Shown piece by piece: positions 1 through 11,455 of a stretch of 64,000 nt of DNA. Each line of letters starts with the position of its first letter. The first letter of the stretch is position 1. The stretch is from Eutreptiella sp. 'Long Island Sound 2002'. Its lineage: Eukaryota > Euglenozoa > Euglenophyceae > Eutreptiales > Eutreptiaceae. The notes beneath the pieces were generated by a model that was not told where the DNA came from, made no database searches, and saw nothing but the letters and a program-made list of their open reading frames with translations. The position numbers were made by a program, and so were the translations under genes. Location of the stretch: assembly GCA_964036045.1 (NCBI GenBank), contig OZ038378.1:55982995-56046994 (forward strand), in the 5' to 3' direction.

Positions 1-3000
1 AATCAGAAGTGGCCCACAAGTGGGCAAGGTGGCTACATAGCCCCTGCCGCCTTGAGGTTGCCCACCGCTTCAAAGCGGGGGGCAGAATCAGAAGTGGCCC
101 ACAAGTGGGCAAGGTGGCTACATAACCCCTGCCGCCTAGGGGGTCCCCACCGCTTCAGAGCGGGGGGCAGAATCAGAAGTGGCCCACAAGTGGGCAAGGT
201 GGCTACATAACCCCTGCCGCCTAGGGGGTCCCCTCCGCTTCAGAGCGGGGGGCAGAATCAGAAGTGGCCCACAAGTGGGCAAGGTGGCTACATAACCCCT
301 GCCGCCTAGGGGGTCCCCACCGCTTCGGAGCGGGGGGCAAAATCAGAAGCGGCCCACAAGTGGGCAAGGTGGCTACATAACCCCTGCCGCCTGAAGGGTC
401 ACCACCGCTTCAGAGCGGGGGGCAGAATCAGAAGTGGCCCACAAGTGGGCAAGGTGGCTACATAACCTCTGCCGCCTAGGGGGTCCCCACCGCTTCACAG
501 CGGGGGGCAAAATCAGAAGCGGCCCACAAGTGGGCAAGGTGGCTACATAACCCCTGCCGCCTGAAGGGTCACCACCGCTTCAGAGCGGGGTACAGAAATA
601 GAAGTGGCCCACAGGTGGGCAAGGTGGCTACATAACCCCTGCCGCCTAGGGGGTCCCCACCGCTTCACAGCGGGGGGCAAAATCAGAAGCGGCCCACAAG
701 TGGGCAAGGTGGCTACATAACCCCTGCCGCCTAGGGGGTCCCCTCCGCTTCAGAGCGGGGGGCAGAATCAGAAGTGGCCCACAAGTGGGCAAGGTGGCTA
801 CATAACCCCTGCCGCCTAGGGGGTCCCCACCGCTTCAGAGCGGGGGGCAGAATCAGAAGTGGCCCACAAGTGGGCAAAGTGGCTACATAACCCCTGCCAC
901 CTAGGGGGTCCCCACCGCTTCAGAGCGGGGGGCAAAATCAGAAGCGGCCCACAAGTGGGCAAGGTGGCTACATAACCCCTGCCGCCTGAAGGGTCACCAC
1001 CGCTTCAGAGCGGGGTACAGAAATAGAAGTGGCCCACAGGTGGGCAAGGTGGCTACATAACCCCTGCCGCCTCGGGGGTCCCCACCGCTTCACAGCGGGG
1101 GGCAGAATCAGAAGCGGCCCACAAGTGGGCAAGGTGGCTACATAACCCCTGCCGCCTAGGGGGTCCCCTCCGCTTCAGAGCGGGGGGCAGAATCAGAAGT
1201 GGCCCACAAGTGGGCAAGGTGGCTACATAACCCCTGCCGCCTAGGGGGTCCCCACCGCTTCAGAGCAGGGGGCAGAATCAGAAGTGTTCCACAAGTGGGC
1301 AAGGTGGCTACACAACCCCTGCCGCCTGAAGGGTCACCACCGCTTCAGAGCGCGGGGCAGACTCAGAAGCGGCCCACAAGTGGGCAAGGTGGCTACATAA
1401 CCCCTGCCGCCTAGGGGGTCCCCACCGCTTCAGAGCGGGTGGCAAAATCAGAAGTGGCCCACAAGTGGGCAAGGTGGCTACATAACCCCTGCCGCCTAGG
1501 GGGTCCCCACCGCTTCAGAGCGGGGGGCAGAATCAGAAGTGGCCCACAAGTGGGCAAGGTGGCTACATAACCCCTGCCGCCTAGGGGGTCCCCACCGCTT
1601 CAGAGCGGGGGGAGAATCAGAAGCGGCCCACAAGTGGGCAAAGTGGCTACATAACCTCTGCCGCCTAGGGGGTCCCCACCGCTTCAGAGCGGGGGGCAAA
1701 ATCAGAAGCGGCCCACAAGTGGGCAAGGTGGCTACATAACCCCTGCCGCCTGAAGGGTCACCACCGCTTCAGAGCGGGGGGCAGAATCAGAAGTGGCCCA
1801 CAGGTGGGCAAGGTGGCTACATAACCCCTGCCGCCTCGGGGGTCCCCACCGCTTCAGAGCGGGGGGCAGAATCAGAAGCGGCCCACAAGTGGGCAAGGTG
1901 GCTACATAACCCCTGCCGCCTAGGGGGTCCCCTCCGCTTCAGAGCGGGGGGCAGAATCAGAAGTGGCCCACAAGTGGGCAAGGTGGCTACATAACCCCTG
2001 CCGCCTAGGGGGTCCCCACCGCTTCAGAGCGGGGGGCAGAATCAGAAGTGGCCCACAAGTGGGCAAGGTGGCTACATAGCCCCTGCCGCCTTGAGGTTGC
2101 CCACCGCTTCAAAGCGGGGGGCAGAATCAGAAGTGGCCCACAAGTGGGCAAGGTGGCTACATAACCCCTGCCGCCTAGGGGGTCCCCACCGCTTCAGAGC
2201 GGGGGGCAGAATCAGAAGCGGCCCACAAGTGGGCAAGGTGGCTACATAACCCCTGCCGCCTCGGGGGTCCCCACCGCTTCAGAGCGGGGGGCAAAATGAG
2301 AAGCGGCCCACAAGTGGGCAAGGTGGCTACATAACCCCTGCCGCCTGAAGGGTCACCACCGCTTCAGAGCGGGGGGCAGAATCAGAAGTGGCCCACAAGT
2401 GGGCAAGGTGGCTACATAACCCCTACCGCCTCGGGGGTCCCCTCCGCTTCAGAGCGGGGGGCAGAATCAGAAGTGGCCCACAAGTGGGCAAGGTGGCTAC
2501 ATAACCCCTGCCGCCTAGGGGGTCCCCACCGCTTCAGAGCGGGGGGCAGAATCAGAAGTGGCCAACAAGTGGGCAAGGTGGCTACATAACCCCTGCCGCC
2601 TAGGGGGTCCCCACCGCTTCAGAGCGGGGGGCAGAATCAGAAGTGGCCCACAAGTGGGCAAGGTGGCTACATAACCCCTGCCGCCTCGGGGGTCCCCACC
2701 GCTTCAGAGCGGGGGGCAGAATCAGAAGTGGCCCACAAGTGGGCAAGGTGGCTACATAACCCCTGCCGCCTCGGGGGTCCCCACCGCTTCAGAGCGGGGG
2801 GCAAAATCAGAAGTGGCCCACAAGTGGGCAAGGTGGCTACATAACCCCTGCCGCCTCGGGGGTCCCCACCGGTTCAGAGCGGGGGGCAAAATCAGAAGCG
2901 GCCCACAAGTGGGCAAGGTGGCTACATAACCCCTGCCGCCTGAAGGGTCACGACCGCTTCAGAGCGGGGGGCAGAATCAGAAGTGGCCCACAAGTGGGCA

Positions 3001-3682
3001 AGGTGGCTACATAACCCCTGCCGCCTAGGGGGTCCCCACCGCTTCAGAGCGGGGGGCAGAATCAGAAGTGGCCCACAAGTGGGCAAGGTGGCTACATAAC
3101 CCCTGCCGCCTAGGGGGTCCCCACCGCTTCAGAGCGGGGGGCAGAATCAGAAGTGGCCCACAAGTGGGCAAGGTGGCTACATAACCCCTGCCGCCTAGGG
3201 GGTCCCCACTGCTTCAGAGCGGGGGGCAGAATCAGATGTGGCCCACAAGTGGGCAAGGTGGCTACATAACCCCTGCCCCTCCGGGGGTCCCCACCGCTTC
3301 CGAGCGGGGGGCAGAATCAGAAGTGGCCCACAAGTGGGCAAGGTGGCTACATAACCCCTGCCGCCTCTAGGGTCCCCACCGCTTCAGAGCGGGGGGGAGA
3401 ATCAGAAGCGGCCCACAAGTTGGCAAGGTGGCTACATAACCCCTGCCGCCTAGGGGGTCCCCTCCGCTTCAGAGCGGGGGGCAGAATTAGAAGTGGCCCA
3501 CAAGTGGGCAAGGTGGCTACATAACCCCTGCCGCCTAGGGGGTCCCCACCGCTTCAGAGCGGGGGGAAGAATCAGAAGTGGCCCACAAGTGGGCAAGGTG
3601 GCTACATAACCCCTGCCGCCTCGGGGGTCCCCACCGCTTCAGAGCGGGGGGCAGAATCAGAAGTGGCCCAGAGGTGGGCACA
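1..3682. repeat. 85-bp minisatellite array, about 43 copies
   Basis: Head-to-tail copies with an 85-bp period (84 bp in some units) fill this stretch and continue beyond the left edge. Successive unit starts at 83, 168, 253 and 338 show the spacing. Each unit holds two short dyads: GCCCACAAGTGGGC, and CCGCT/AGCGG around a four-base loop. Copies differ by point changes and by alternative segments such as CTAGGGGGTCCCC, CTCGGGGGTCCCC and CTGAAGGGTCACC. Some variant types recur in blocks, which suggests unequal exchange or conversion. Open frames inside are by-products of the repeat length. The array ends around 3682, where the next sequence is AT-rich. Confidence 0.95.
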
Positions 3683-3716
3683 TTGCCTACAGGCAGGCAT
3701 TTTTAGTAAAATTGGT

Positions 3717-4105
3717 AATTCTTCCTTCGTGGTAAGGTCGTGTAATTTTTGAATTTTCGTGGTAAATGCTTGTAGGAAAAAATCGTCACATCGTGTAATT
3801 TTTTTTTTGCGGTAAGTCGTGTAATTTTGTTTTTCGCTGTAAATGCGTGTAACAAAAAAACCGTCAGGTCGTGTAATTTTTTTTTTGCTGTAAGTTGTGT
3901 AATTTTTTTTTCCGCTGTAAATGCGCGTAACAAAAAAACCGTCAGGTCGTGTAATTTTTGTTTTTTTGCAGTAAGTCGTGTAAGCCGGCTTACACGACTT
4001 ACAACGAAAAAAAAAAATACACGACCTGACGGTTTTTTTGTTACGCGCATTTACAGCGAAAAAAAAAATTACACGAATTACAACATACACGTAAAAAATT
4101 GACCG
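3717..4105. repeat. AT-rich fold-back element with perfect 30-bp central palindrome
   Basis: The left part holds tandem copies of a roughly 70-bp unit with T-runs and segments such as GTCAGGTCGTGTAA and GCTGTAAATGCG. The right part is their reverse complement. The symmetry centre is at 3986/3987, with a perfect 30-bp palindrome at 3972-4001, and arm similarity extends about 90 nt on each side. Transcribed RNA would fold into a long hairpin. It sits directly at the edge of the minisatellite. It may be a MITE-like fold-back element or an array-edge inversion. Confidence 0.8.
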
Positions 4106-5034
4106 GGGTGGCGTGTAGCACTTACACAGTTTTATGTGTGGACTGGGGGCGACTTTCAGACTTTCAGAAAGCCCCAGGCCCATGTCTTGCAACCATTTGA
4201 GAATGCTACCCCAGCACCTGGTGTTGTTTGGACAGGGCCCTTGTTTATGCGTGACCTTACACAACACATGCCCTTGACATTGCAACCCATTTTGGGGGGG
4301 CGGGGGACCAGTGCAGCATACCACACACCTTTTGGTAACCAGAATGCACAAGAATGCACAGCAAAGCAAACAAATCCCATTCTCAGCCACCAGACCATTT
4401 GCTGAACCATGGCCAAACTGTTGCCAAACACGGCCATTCCTGTTCCAACGAAGACAAGGAAGCATGAAATTCACGGCTCAGCAGTCACTCAAACAGCACC
4501 CGTAAGGTGTGTTTGAACAACAACAAGGGCTCCTGCATTTTGTATATTGACGTGTTTCGCAGGTGTTTCAAGTTTTTTTTTGGGTGTGCTTGTCATGATT
4601 TGCGCTTGTACACTCTGGGAATGTGTTGCCATATCTTGGTGATTGACCTGAGACCGAAAATTACAGTGCAAAGCAGCAGACGGACAAAACTTGTCATTTC
4701 TTCCTACAATATCATGAGACAACTGCAAACAACCATCAACTGGTTGTCGGTCTCCATCAACCGTCAGCGGTTGACGGTTGGCAGCGCCAGCGGTTGACGG
4801 TTGGCAGCGCGGTGGTCCGGGAAGTTCTATCACACAAAACAAACAAACCAAGGCCGTCCCTTAAGCAACGCCCTGTGTTTCGGCCTGCAGTCCCAAGCGA
4901 GTGTCAGGGCCGTCCGCCACACTTACAAAATACAATACTCACGGTAACCCTCCAACCACGGTCAGTTACCCCCCAGCCACTGTCGGGGTCAGTTACCTCC
5001 CAACCACTGTCCATTACCCCCCAACCGCCATCGG
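4106..5034. other. No gene recognised; two short tandem repeats
   Basis: I see no convincing coding sequence. At about 4759-4815 a 22-bp segment containing GGTTGACGGTTGGCAGCGC is duplicated. At about 4935-5055 a degenerate repeat of about 28 bp built on CAACCACTGTC and GTTACC occurs four or five times. Confidence 0.6.
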
Positions 5035-5541
5035 TTACTCACAACCACTGTTCGTGACCCCCAGCGGGGCGCCGTCCATAATCCCTGTCCCCAAGAGGAA
5101 ACAAAAAACGGGATCCTTATGGCCGGCCATCGCAAGTGTGCATGTCCATGCCCAGTGGTGCAGTTGCCTCAGCCGTGAGGCCAGCCTTACAGACGGTCCA
5201 GCGGAGGAATGGGGGGAGTCAAGGTCCAGCAGAGCCAGGGGTCTGACCTGAGCCCGGGGCAACTCCTGGGAAGCGAGGCCTGTACGGGCCCTGCCCGCAA
5301 GACCTGCCGCCTGTGCCAGCTGCTGGTGCAGTGCGGTGCTGAAGGCGAGGGCCTTGCGGGCGTCGGCAAAGCCCAAGAGCGCACGGCCCTCATCGAGCGA
5401 GGCGAGGGTGCCGTCCTGGGCCTGGGCAGCCGCGGAGACTGCGTGGGAGTAGGCGCGTAGAATGTGGCTGCGGTCATCCTGGACAGGGAGCAGCGGACGT
5501 ACTGGCCCGACCTGGAGCCCCGGTCCCCAGTTTTGGGGGCT
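5035..5541 (-). pseudogene. Possible coding remnant, helix-rich, unknown
   Basis: The minus frame is open for about 168 codons below a UAG at 5544-5542. It reads as a plausible alpha-helical protein with many Ala, Gln and Leu (for example LRAYSHAVSAAAQAQDG and FADARKALAFSTALHQQ). Upstream in the same frame the sequence stays protein-like but carries UAA and UAG. No family motif is recognised. A retroelement Gag-like helical domain would fit the composition and the setting, but that is inference. It could also be a chance GC-rich frame. Confidence 0.3.
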
Positions 5542-5547
5542 CTATTG

Positions 5548-7500
5548 AAACCCCGCACGGAGTGGACAGCTGTGTTACGGCAGTTGGAGGGCATGCGCCA
5601 GCAGCACATCAGACAGATGCCTGTCAGTGGCCAATAAACCACCACAGATGCCTCGCTACCCAAAAGGATGCAGCGGGCAGGTGCCTGGTAACAGCCACCA
5701 ATGAGTAAATACAGCTCGGCGGCGGCACGCACACGTGCTGGCGCCATGCTGCACCACGCAGCCCCGCACGGTGGGATGCATTGAGGATGACCGGAAAGTG
5801 CTGCCCCGCCCCCCCCCCCCCCCTGTGTGACATTCCGTCAGTTTGCTGTTTCTTTACGCGGCCCTGGAAAGTCACCCATTCTTCCGGTCAGTGCAATCTG
5901 TCGGCCGCTGCGGCCTGTGCTGGTGCTGGTGCCATTTTCGCGTTGGTGGAGCCCCGTAGTTCGCGTACCGGGGTTGTGCTGATTGCTGCGGGGGTCGTGC
6001 TGATTGCTGCAGGGGTTGTTTCTCGGCCGTTGTTGCCCACTCCCCTCCGCATCATGGTCGTCCACCACCTGCCTCGCTGTGTTTCTGTGGACATGTGGTC
6101 TGTCTTGTTGCTGTTTCTTCACAGGACGCTGGACAGTCATCCGTTCTTCCCTTCACATGCTGTGTCGGGTCGCTGCGTTCTGGCGGCCGCTGCGGCCTGT
6201 GTTCCTGCTGGTGTCATTTCTGTGTCAGCGGAGCCCAGAAGTTGGCACACAGGGGTTATGCTGGTTGGTGCTGGTTGGTGCGTGGCTCATTTTACGGTTT
6301 TTGATGCCCACTCCCCTCCGCACTCAGGTCGTCCACCCCATGCCTCGCCGTTTTTCCATGTGCATGCAGCCCAACCTCTCCACCTCCATCCGGCATCCTG
6401 GTAGTCCACCACATGCCTCCCCACCATGTTGGCGTGCGCATGGGGCATGGACCCCCCACCAATCTGTGGGTCGCATGTGTGCATGGCACGCTCCTTGATG
6501 GTTGTGGGTGGCATGCACTTTGCGGCTGGCGAGCGCTCCTTTGTGGGTGATGCAGGTGGAGTGTGCACCTGTGTGGTGTCCTGGGTGGTCTGCGCTGCAT
6601 GGTGGTTGCCCATCCGGTTTTGTCAATGGTTCCTTACAACGGGCCAAACTACCCTGCAGGGGTCCCTTCGGTATCCCTTCCTCCCACCAACAATCGAGTG
6701 GGCGGGCTTCGACAGCGCTGCAGGGGTCCCTCCGGTGAGGCGAAGGGCGTGCACCACTCACAAACCAGGTAGATGCCTCAAGAGCCCTACTGCTGGCCCG
6801 CTGAGTGCAGGATCTCCTAGGCACATTCCAAACCACTGAGGGCCCCCGGCTATCATAGTGGGTTCCGCAACCGGGAAACCTATGACGGTCCGGTGCGTGT
6901 CGCTGATGTGGAAGACGATGTTCTTTCATGGAGAGCTTGAGCATACAAAAGGGGCACGGAGTCTTGGGCACGAGAGGGAGGGTGGCTGCCGCCAGGGTGG
7001 GTTCGGGCCGCTTGTTCCAACCCCCATCCCCTCCCTCCCGGTATGCCGTTGGCGGGCTCCTAGTCTCACCATTCTGACAGCCTAGCTGGGCTGCGGGAGG
7101 CACCCCCCACCTAATGCCGGTTGAGCAAAGGTGGCCCTGGCACCCGTTAGTGACGACGTTGGGTGGCCAAGCCTTCCACTGTGTTGTCGCTGCCTCCCAT
7201 GAGCATGCTCTCCCCCCCTCCTCTTGTTGGTTCTTGGTTTCCCTCGTTGTCCTTGCTGCCTCCCCTACCTCGCTGCCCCCCCCTCCCTCTCTTACTTCGA
7301 GTCGCATGGGCCTAAGTCAGCTCCCACCACCGGGACACGGTATTGCGGATGCCCCTCCCGGGGACGGTGCTATCCGGATGAGGAAGAAGCACCACTGCCC
7401 AACAAGTGTGTAAAAGCGCGCAGTTTGTGCGCCCAGGACGGTATCGCACACTGGTCCCCAGACAAACAAACATTAGCCGTGAAGACTCAGGTGACAACAT
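5548..7500. other. No supported gene; diverged tandem duplication of about 260 bp
   Basis: Segments at about 5848-6107 and 6108-6370 are diverged direct copies. Both contain TTGCTGTTTCTT near the start, GGCCGCTGCGGCCTGTG in the middle and CCCACTCCCCTCCGCA near the end. A partial third copy of the end (CCACCACATGCCTC) follows at about 6408. The longest frame here (327 codons, minus, 6324-7307) has no recognisable domain and biased composition, so I do not call it a gene. Confidence 0.5.
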
Positions 7501-7518
7501 GGTGGTAACAGATGAATC

Positions 7519-7880
7519 TTAGTGTTTCTTGGTCACAATCTTTTCACGATAATTTGTGTAGAGTACCACATCACCCGTGCCATGTTGCACTAACAGAGAC
7601 AACCAACAGCTCACATAACTGAGCACTTGAGTAAGTTTCGGGGTATACTCATTCGGTGCAAAAAGTAAAAAAAAATGGAAAAGAAAGCACATGCCACATC
7701 TTGGACCGAGGGATGTACCGGCAACAACGACATAGGCTCTTAGCGCGACCTCATCTCGTAAAGAAACCTCCCAGAGTTCTTGGATAGGTACTATGTCACG
7801 ATCATGAATCAATATCGCCCCCAACAGCGGAGCAATATTTGCAGCAGTTCCTCCGCAGTTACTCGACAAGACATTTCCGC
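7519..7880 (-). pseudogene. LINE-type endonuclease (EEP) N-terminal fragment
   Basis: The minus frame reads SSNCGGTAANIAPLL, then DIVPIQELWE and AYVVVAG. This matches the start of the exonuclease-endonuclease-phosphatase domain of non-LTR retrotransposons: an N-C-G-G first strand, then D-I-V-x-x-Q-E with the metal-binding Glu. In such elements this nuclease nicks the target DNA so that the RNA can be reverse-transcribed in place. Only about 120 codons remain before a UAA at 7519. The rest of the nuclease and the whole RT are missing. It overlaps the end of the upstream frame at 7809, as expected for an ORF1/ORF2 junction. No intact start is visible. Confidence 0.45.
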
Positions 7881-8132
7881 CTGAGCTATGGTGGGCTGTT
7901 GAAAGACCAATGCCTGGAACTGATTTGACCGGCTGGGTGCAGGCGCGCGCATTTCCGCTTTAGCCACATGCGCACAAGTTGCTTTAGCGACGGTTGTAAT
8001 GGGAACCACTTTACCCAGGGAAACCCCATGGACGGTAACTTTGGGATTAACTTGCCAGAGAACGTATAGCAAACATGGGTCCTCGGGGCTGGCACACACA
8101 AAGAGCTCGCACCCATACTTCTTTAGGCAAAA
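7809..8132 (-). pseudogene. ORF1-like remnant just upstream of the endonuclease fragment
   Basis: This open minus frame of about 107 codons ends with UGA at 7811-7809. It reads as plausible protein (KKYGCELFVCASPEDP early, then TAEELLQILLRCWG at the end). It lies directly before the endonuclease start and overlaps it, so it is probably the C-terminus of the LINE ORF1. No named domain is recognised. Upstream, from 8133 to about 8560, two minus frames alternate in being protein-like, which indicates indels. Confidence 0.35.
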
Positions 8133-8560
8133 TCACAAAATGCCTCACTGATTACCAGGCGAGCACAGGTTGCACAGAGAGACGGACATGCTAGCGAGAG
8201 CCGAACTGTCATAGCAGGGGAATGTGGCGTCATGCTTATGCCCTGCACCACATCGGAAAGGCGAGTGCAAAAAACAAGAGCGTGAGTAGCATGCATGATG
8301 GGGGGAGACACGGCTATGTCCTTCTAACGAAGCTTGTAAAGAAAGCGTCGTTAAAATTCTATGACCCAAACCCGCTAGACACCAAAAAGCACATGTAACT
8401 CCTCGACCTGGAAATGCCGCAGGACAGTTGAAACTATCATAGGAATCCATTTAGGCCATGCAGGCAGGGCTGTTCTATCAGCAGCAGGAGATGCTGTGGG
8501 TAAGCAAACAAACATTGAGGAATCACAGTCAGGGCACGTTGCATGCTGCTGAAAACTCAT
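8123..8560 (-). pseudogene. Decayed coding stretch within the LINE-like element
   Basis: One minus frame runs from the region above 8560 down to about 8123 with protein-like composition but several stops (UAG near 8375, UAA and UAG below it). It begins MSFQQHATCPDCDSSMFVC, whose CPDC pair could belong to a zinc-binding site. A second frame is open at 8450-8145. The mixture suggests a former ORF with frameshifts. No family is assigned. Confidence 0.3.
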
Positions 8561-8806
8561 GATTTATCCACACTCCCACCATGCTTTCACCTCTGCACAC
8601 ACAGGGAGATCAACTCTAGATTGTTTGGAAATTGACACTTCAGAAGGGGGGATATGCTCAGGGGAAATCAAGTGCTATAAACGCTCACCAAGCTGCGGTT
8701 GGGGAATTGCGGCTATACACTAATACAACACCCACTCAGCCTGAACAAGCGGCACATAGCCAGGTGGTAAAACAAGGGTTCACAGCCACTGACGCTGGTG
8801 CTGATA

Positions 8807-9439
8807 CTATGGGAGCGCATGATCTGCACCTGCCGTAGAAGGCATGTTTCTATTTTCAACAAAGGTGGTAGGCCGTTGTTGGTGATTCCCAGAATCATAG
8901 GATGAGGCTGGGTAACCGGAAGAGGTGGTGCACCAGTGCCATTGATTGGATGGATCATAAAAGCTTGTGGACTGCTGGGTTCTACTCTCGGGGGGCGAAT
9001 ACCACTGGTCATACTCCCAGCCATAGTCGGGAGGTGCACTCAGACCTTTCCCTTGATTTCCGGACCCCCAATAGGGCTGTTTGGCGTTGGGACCTTGCTG
9101 GCTTGCCTCATCCTGTGTCCGCAGAGCGCCTATATGTTGGTAGGGCTCACCCAGATGATCATGTGACGGGGCCTGTAAATTGAAGCCAGAAGCTGTTCGC
9201 CATTCCATAGCGTGTTCACGTTTAAACACCTTTTCCACCGTGGTTTTAGACAGAGTAAGGTGATAAAATCGCCGAGAGGTGTGTGCCTCATTTAACCCAG
9301 CATGAACAGCGAAAATATTATGAACAGCTTTGTTGTAGCGGGCCGGAGAGATGGAGGGGGTCAATCCGTGAAACCTGATCACCGCAGAATCCTTGACAGA
9401 AGCTACAGAGGCTGCCTCATTCTTGTCATCGAGAAGCAA
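8807..9439 (-). pseudogene. Hypothetical ORF, 210 codons, probable LINE ORF1 part
   Basis: The frame is open from 9439 to a UAG at 8809-8807. The first ~90 residues look folded (HGLTPSISPARYNKAVHNIF, FYHLTLSKTTVEKVFKRE). The remainder is polar and rich in Ser, Tyr, Gln and Pro, like a disordered tail. Beyond the UAG the frame remains protein-like for a short distance. It lies between two other decayed frames of the same strand and base composition, so I infer it belongs to the same element. No catalytic motif is visible. Start and end are those of the frame, not proven. Confidence 0.35.
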
Positions 9440-9959
9440 TGAGTGAACTTTACCCCACCCAGCCTGGACAAATGGACTCTTGGAGTGAGAGAGTTGGGCA
9501 GAAGCAAGGGGACCCCCCCCCCACCCCCAACAAAGGATTCAACCATAGAACCCGAGATCCCATCATCCGGCTCGTCACAACCTGTCGTGTCCAATGCACA
9601 GGCGTTAGAAATGGCACGCAGAAACATTTGGAGATGCAAGGAATTCGTTGCTTTCCTGGCTATTAAAGCTACAGCCCTTCAGAGGGATTTAATGTCCATT
9701 ACCGCCTCCAAGGCGGTAATATCAAGACCATCTGGTGCTTCAAACAGAAGGGAGGAGACAATAGCATGACAGTTGCATCGTCCTTGAGTCCCTTCAGGAA
9801 ATCCCCTGCCTTCACTAGGAAAATTTGGTTATCAGCAGGTTGTATAGTTGACGGGACTGACTAAACACACGGGTCATTCCACTCTTTAAGATCCGGGAGT
9901 AAATTGCGCTTCACAACGAGGCTCCGCTTCGCTAGGATCATCTTGAGGGATGTGTACAA

Positions 9960-10886
9960 TTAGGCAGGCATACAAGCTTCAGACAAGGCCCCAAGCAGTC
10001 TACTGTCTACGTTGTGAGCCATGAGTACAGCTTTGAGCGATTGACTTGCAGTAGGCACTGCACTCTTTGGATATAATTGAACATCCTCCAAAATTTTGAT
10101 AAAGAGATCTTCCTCCATCAAACCGGCTAGGCTGGGCTCAAGCATACTTTTCCATAGAGGTATGGCAGGTTCAAGGGGACCCCCTGATACTCCGGACGAT
10201 CTTCGGGAATCCGCACTCGGGGAAGCATCAGCCATCAGTGGTGGATCAGCTTTAAATCGATCGTTCAATAACGATTTAATGTGGCAAGTCTAGTCCCCAG
10301 CCTTCAGTGGGCACTTCTCTAAATGCGTGCTATCAGAATGAACTTGAATCTGAGATAATGGTTGCAATGATTTGCGCTTGCCCCATTGAGAGTAAACAGC
10401 ATACCAGAGCAGCACTTGAGCCAGTGGCTTTACTTTGAGAGGCTGCATCCCGGACACCGCAGCCAAAGAATCATCAAGGGACATATTAGCAACAAAACCT
10501 TGCACATGGATATCAGGAAACTGATTAGAGACTTGTGCTTGTGTTAAGATACGATCACACGGAGACCATTGTGCAAACATGGGTCGCAATTCCGACAAAT
10601 AATTGGACCATGTCAGAACCAGACACTGAGGAGCGCTCACCCTGTAAGTCACAACAAAGCATGCGGGAAGTTGACCGGTGAACATAGGAATGCCAACCGC
10701 TGGAGAAGTAAATACGGCAGAGCTATAACGCACATGATGAACGTCTTTTTTAGCCTGATAGAGTTGGGCTGAGACTTCGAGGTCTCCTGAGTTCGCCGAC
10801 TTGCCTATGGATAGTGATGGGTATACGTGTTGTGGTTGAACTACACCAGACTTCATTTCGGCCGTGAGATCATCGTATTCTGTCAT
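9960..10886 (-). pseudogene. Hypothetical ORF1-like protein with one in-frame UAG
   Basis: A frame of about 308 codons runs from ATG at 10886 to UAA at 9962-9960 and is broken only by a single UAG at 10292-10290. The first part has a beta-rich pattern (VYPSLSIGKSANSGDLEVSA, FVVTYRVSAPQCLVLTWSN). The part after the UAG is helical (LEPSLAGLMEEDLFIKILED). There is no known domain. It is the most upstream frame of the decayed element that ends in the endonuclease fragment, so a LINE ORF1 or capsid-like protein is my inference. The UAG could be a CAG or TGG mutation. Confidence 0.35.
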
Positions 10887-11111
10887 TGCGCTACTGCAAG
10901 TGCAAAGAAAGTTGCTGTTGGGTAACAGAAGAAAATTGTTCTATCACAGGACAATACAATATGCAACGATGTGTTGGGAAGCGAACAAGCATGGGTTTTG
11001 CAATTACTCTATTAGAAGCAGTCCCACTTCAGTGACGATTTTGCTATGCACAAGATTTACTTCATTTGATTTAGGTGAATTTACGCGATGCACCCGCTAG
11101 CCCGTTTACGG

Positions 11112-11262
11112 CCGGATCATTCGGATCATTCGCCCATGGGCCTAATTGCGCTCGCTATAAACCGACAACCGATAGAAGACTGCCAATTTGTTCCGCCATC
11201 GTGCATTTGAAGCCCCGTTGCGGTCAGACCATTCGGATCATCCACCCATGGGCCTAATTAAT
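11112..11262. repeat. Direct repeat of a GATCATTC/CCATGGGCCTAA motif
   Basis: Two copies about 108 bp apart share GATCATTCG or GACCATTCGGATCAT followed by CCCATGGGCCTAATT. A third related copy with GATCATTCTGACCATCTG and GATGGGCCTAAA lies at 19167-19202. The spacing and the recurrence beside element remnants suggest a terminal or promoter-like part of a repeat family. Function unknown. Confidence 0.4.
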
Positions 11263-11455
11263 CACTTGTGCAAACTGACGACCGGCAAGTATCTCAAAAT
11301 GAATCTGTAGTGCCCCAAAGAGGACAGTACAGTGATAGTCATCCGGAATATCACGAAGACGGACAACAGCAACCCTGTAAAGAAATGGGAGATTCCACCA
11401 CTGATGTTCATATGGATTCTGAACTCAACGCGACACAAAGAATCCCTAGTCCGGA

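Noticed and set aside
1-3682. Regular repeats that might suggest a CRISPR array
   Set aside because: The whole 85-bp unit is conserved; there are no unique spacers between short repeats, and the setting is eukaryotic.
6324-7307. 327-codon minus frame
   Set aside because: Biased composition, no motif, and it overlaps a diverged tandem duplication; not supported as a gene.
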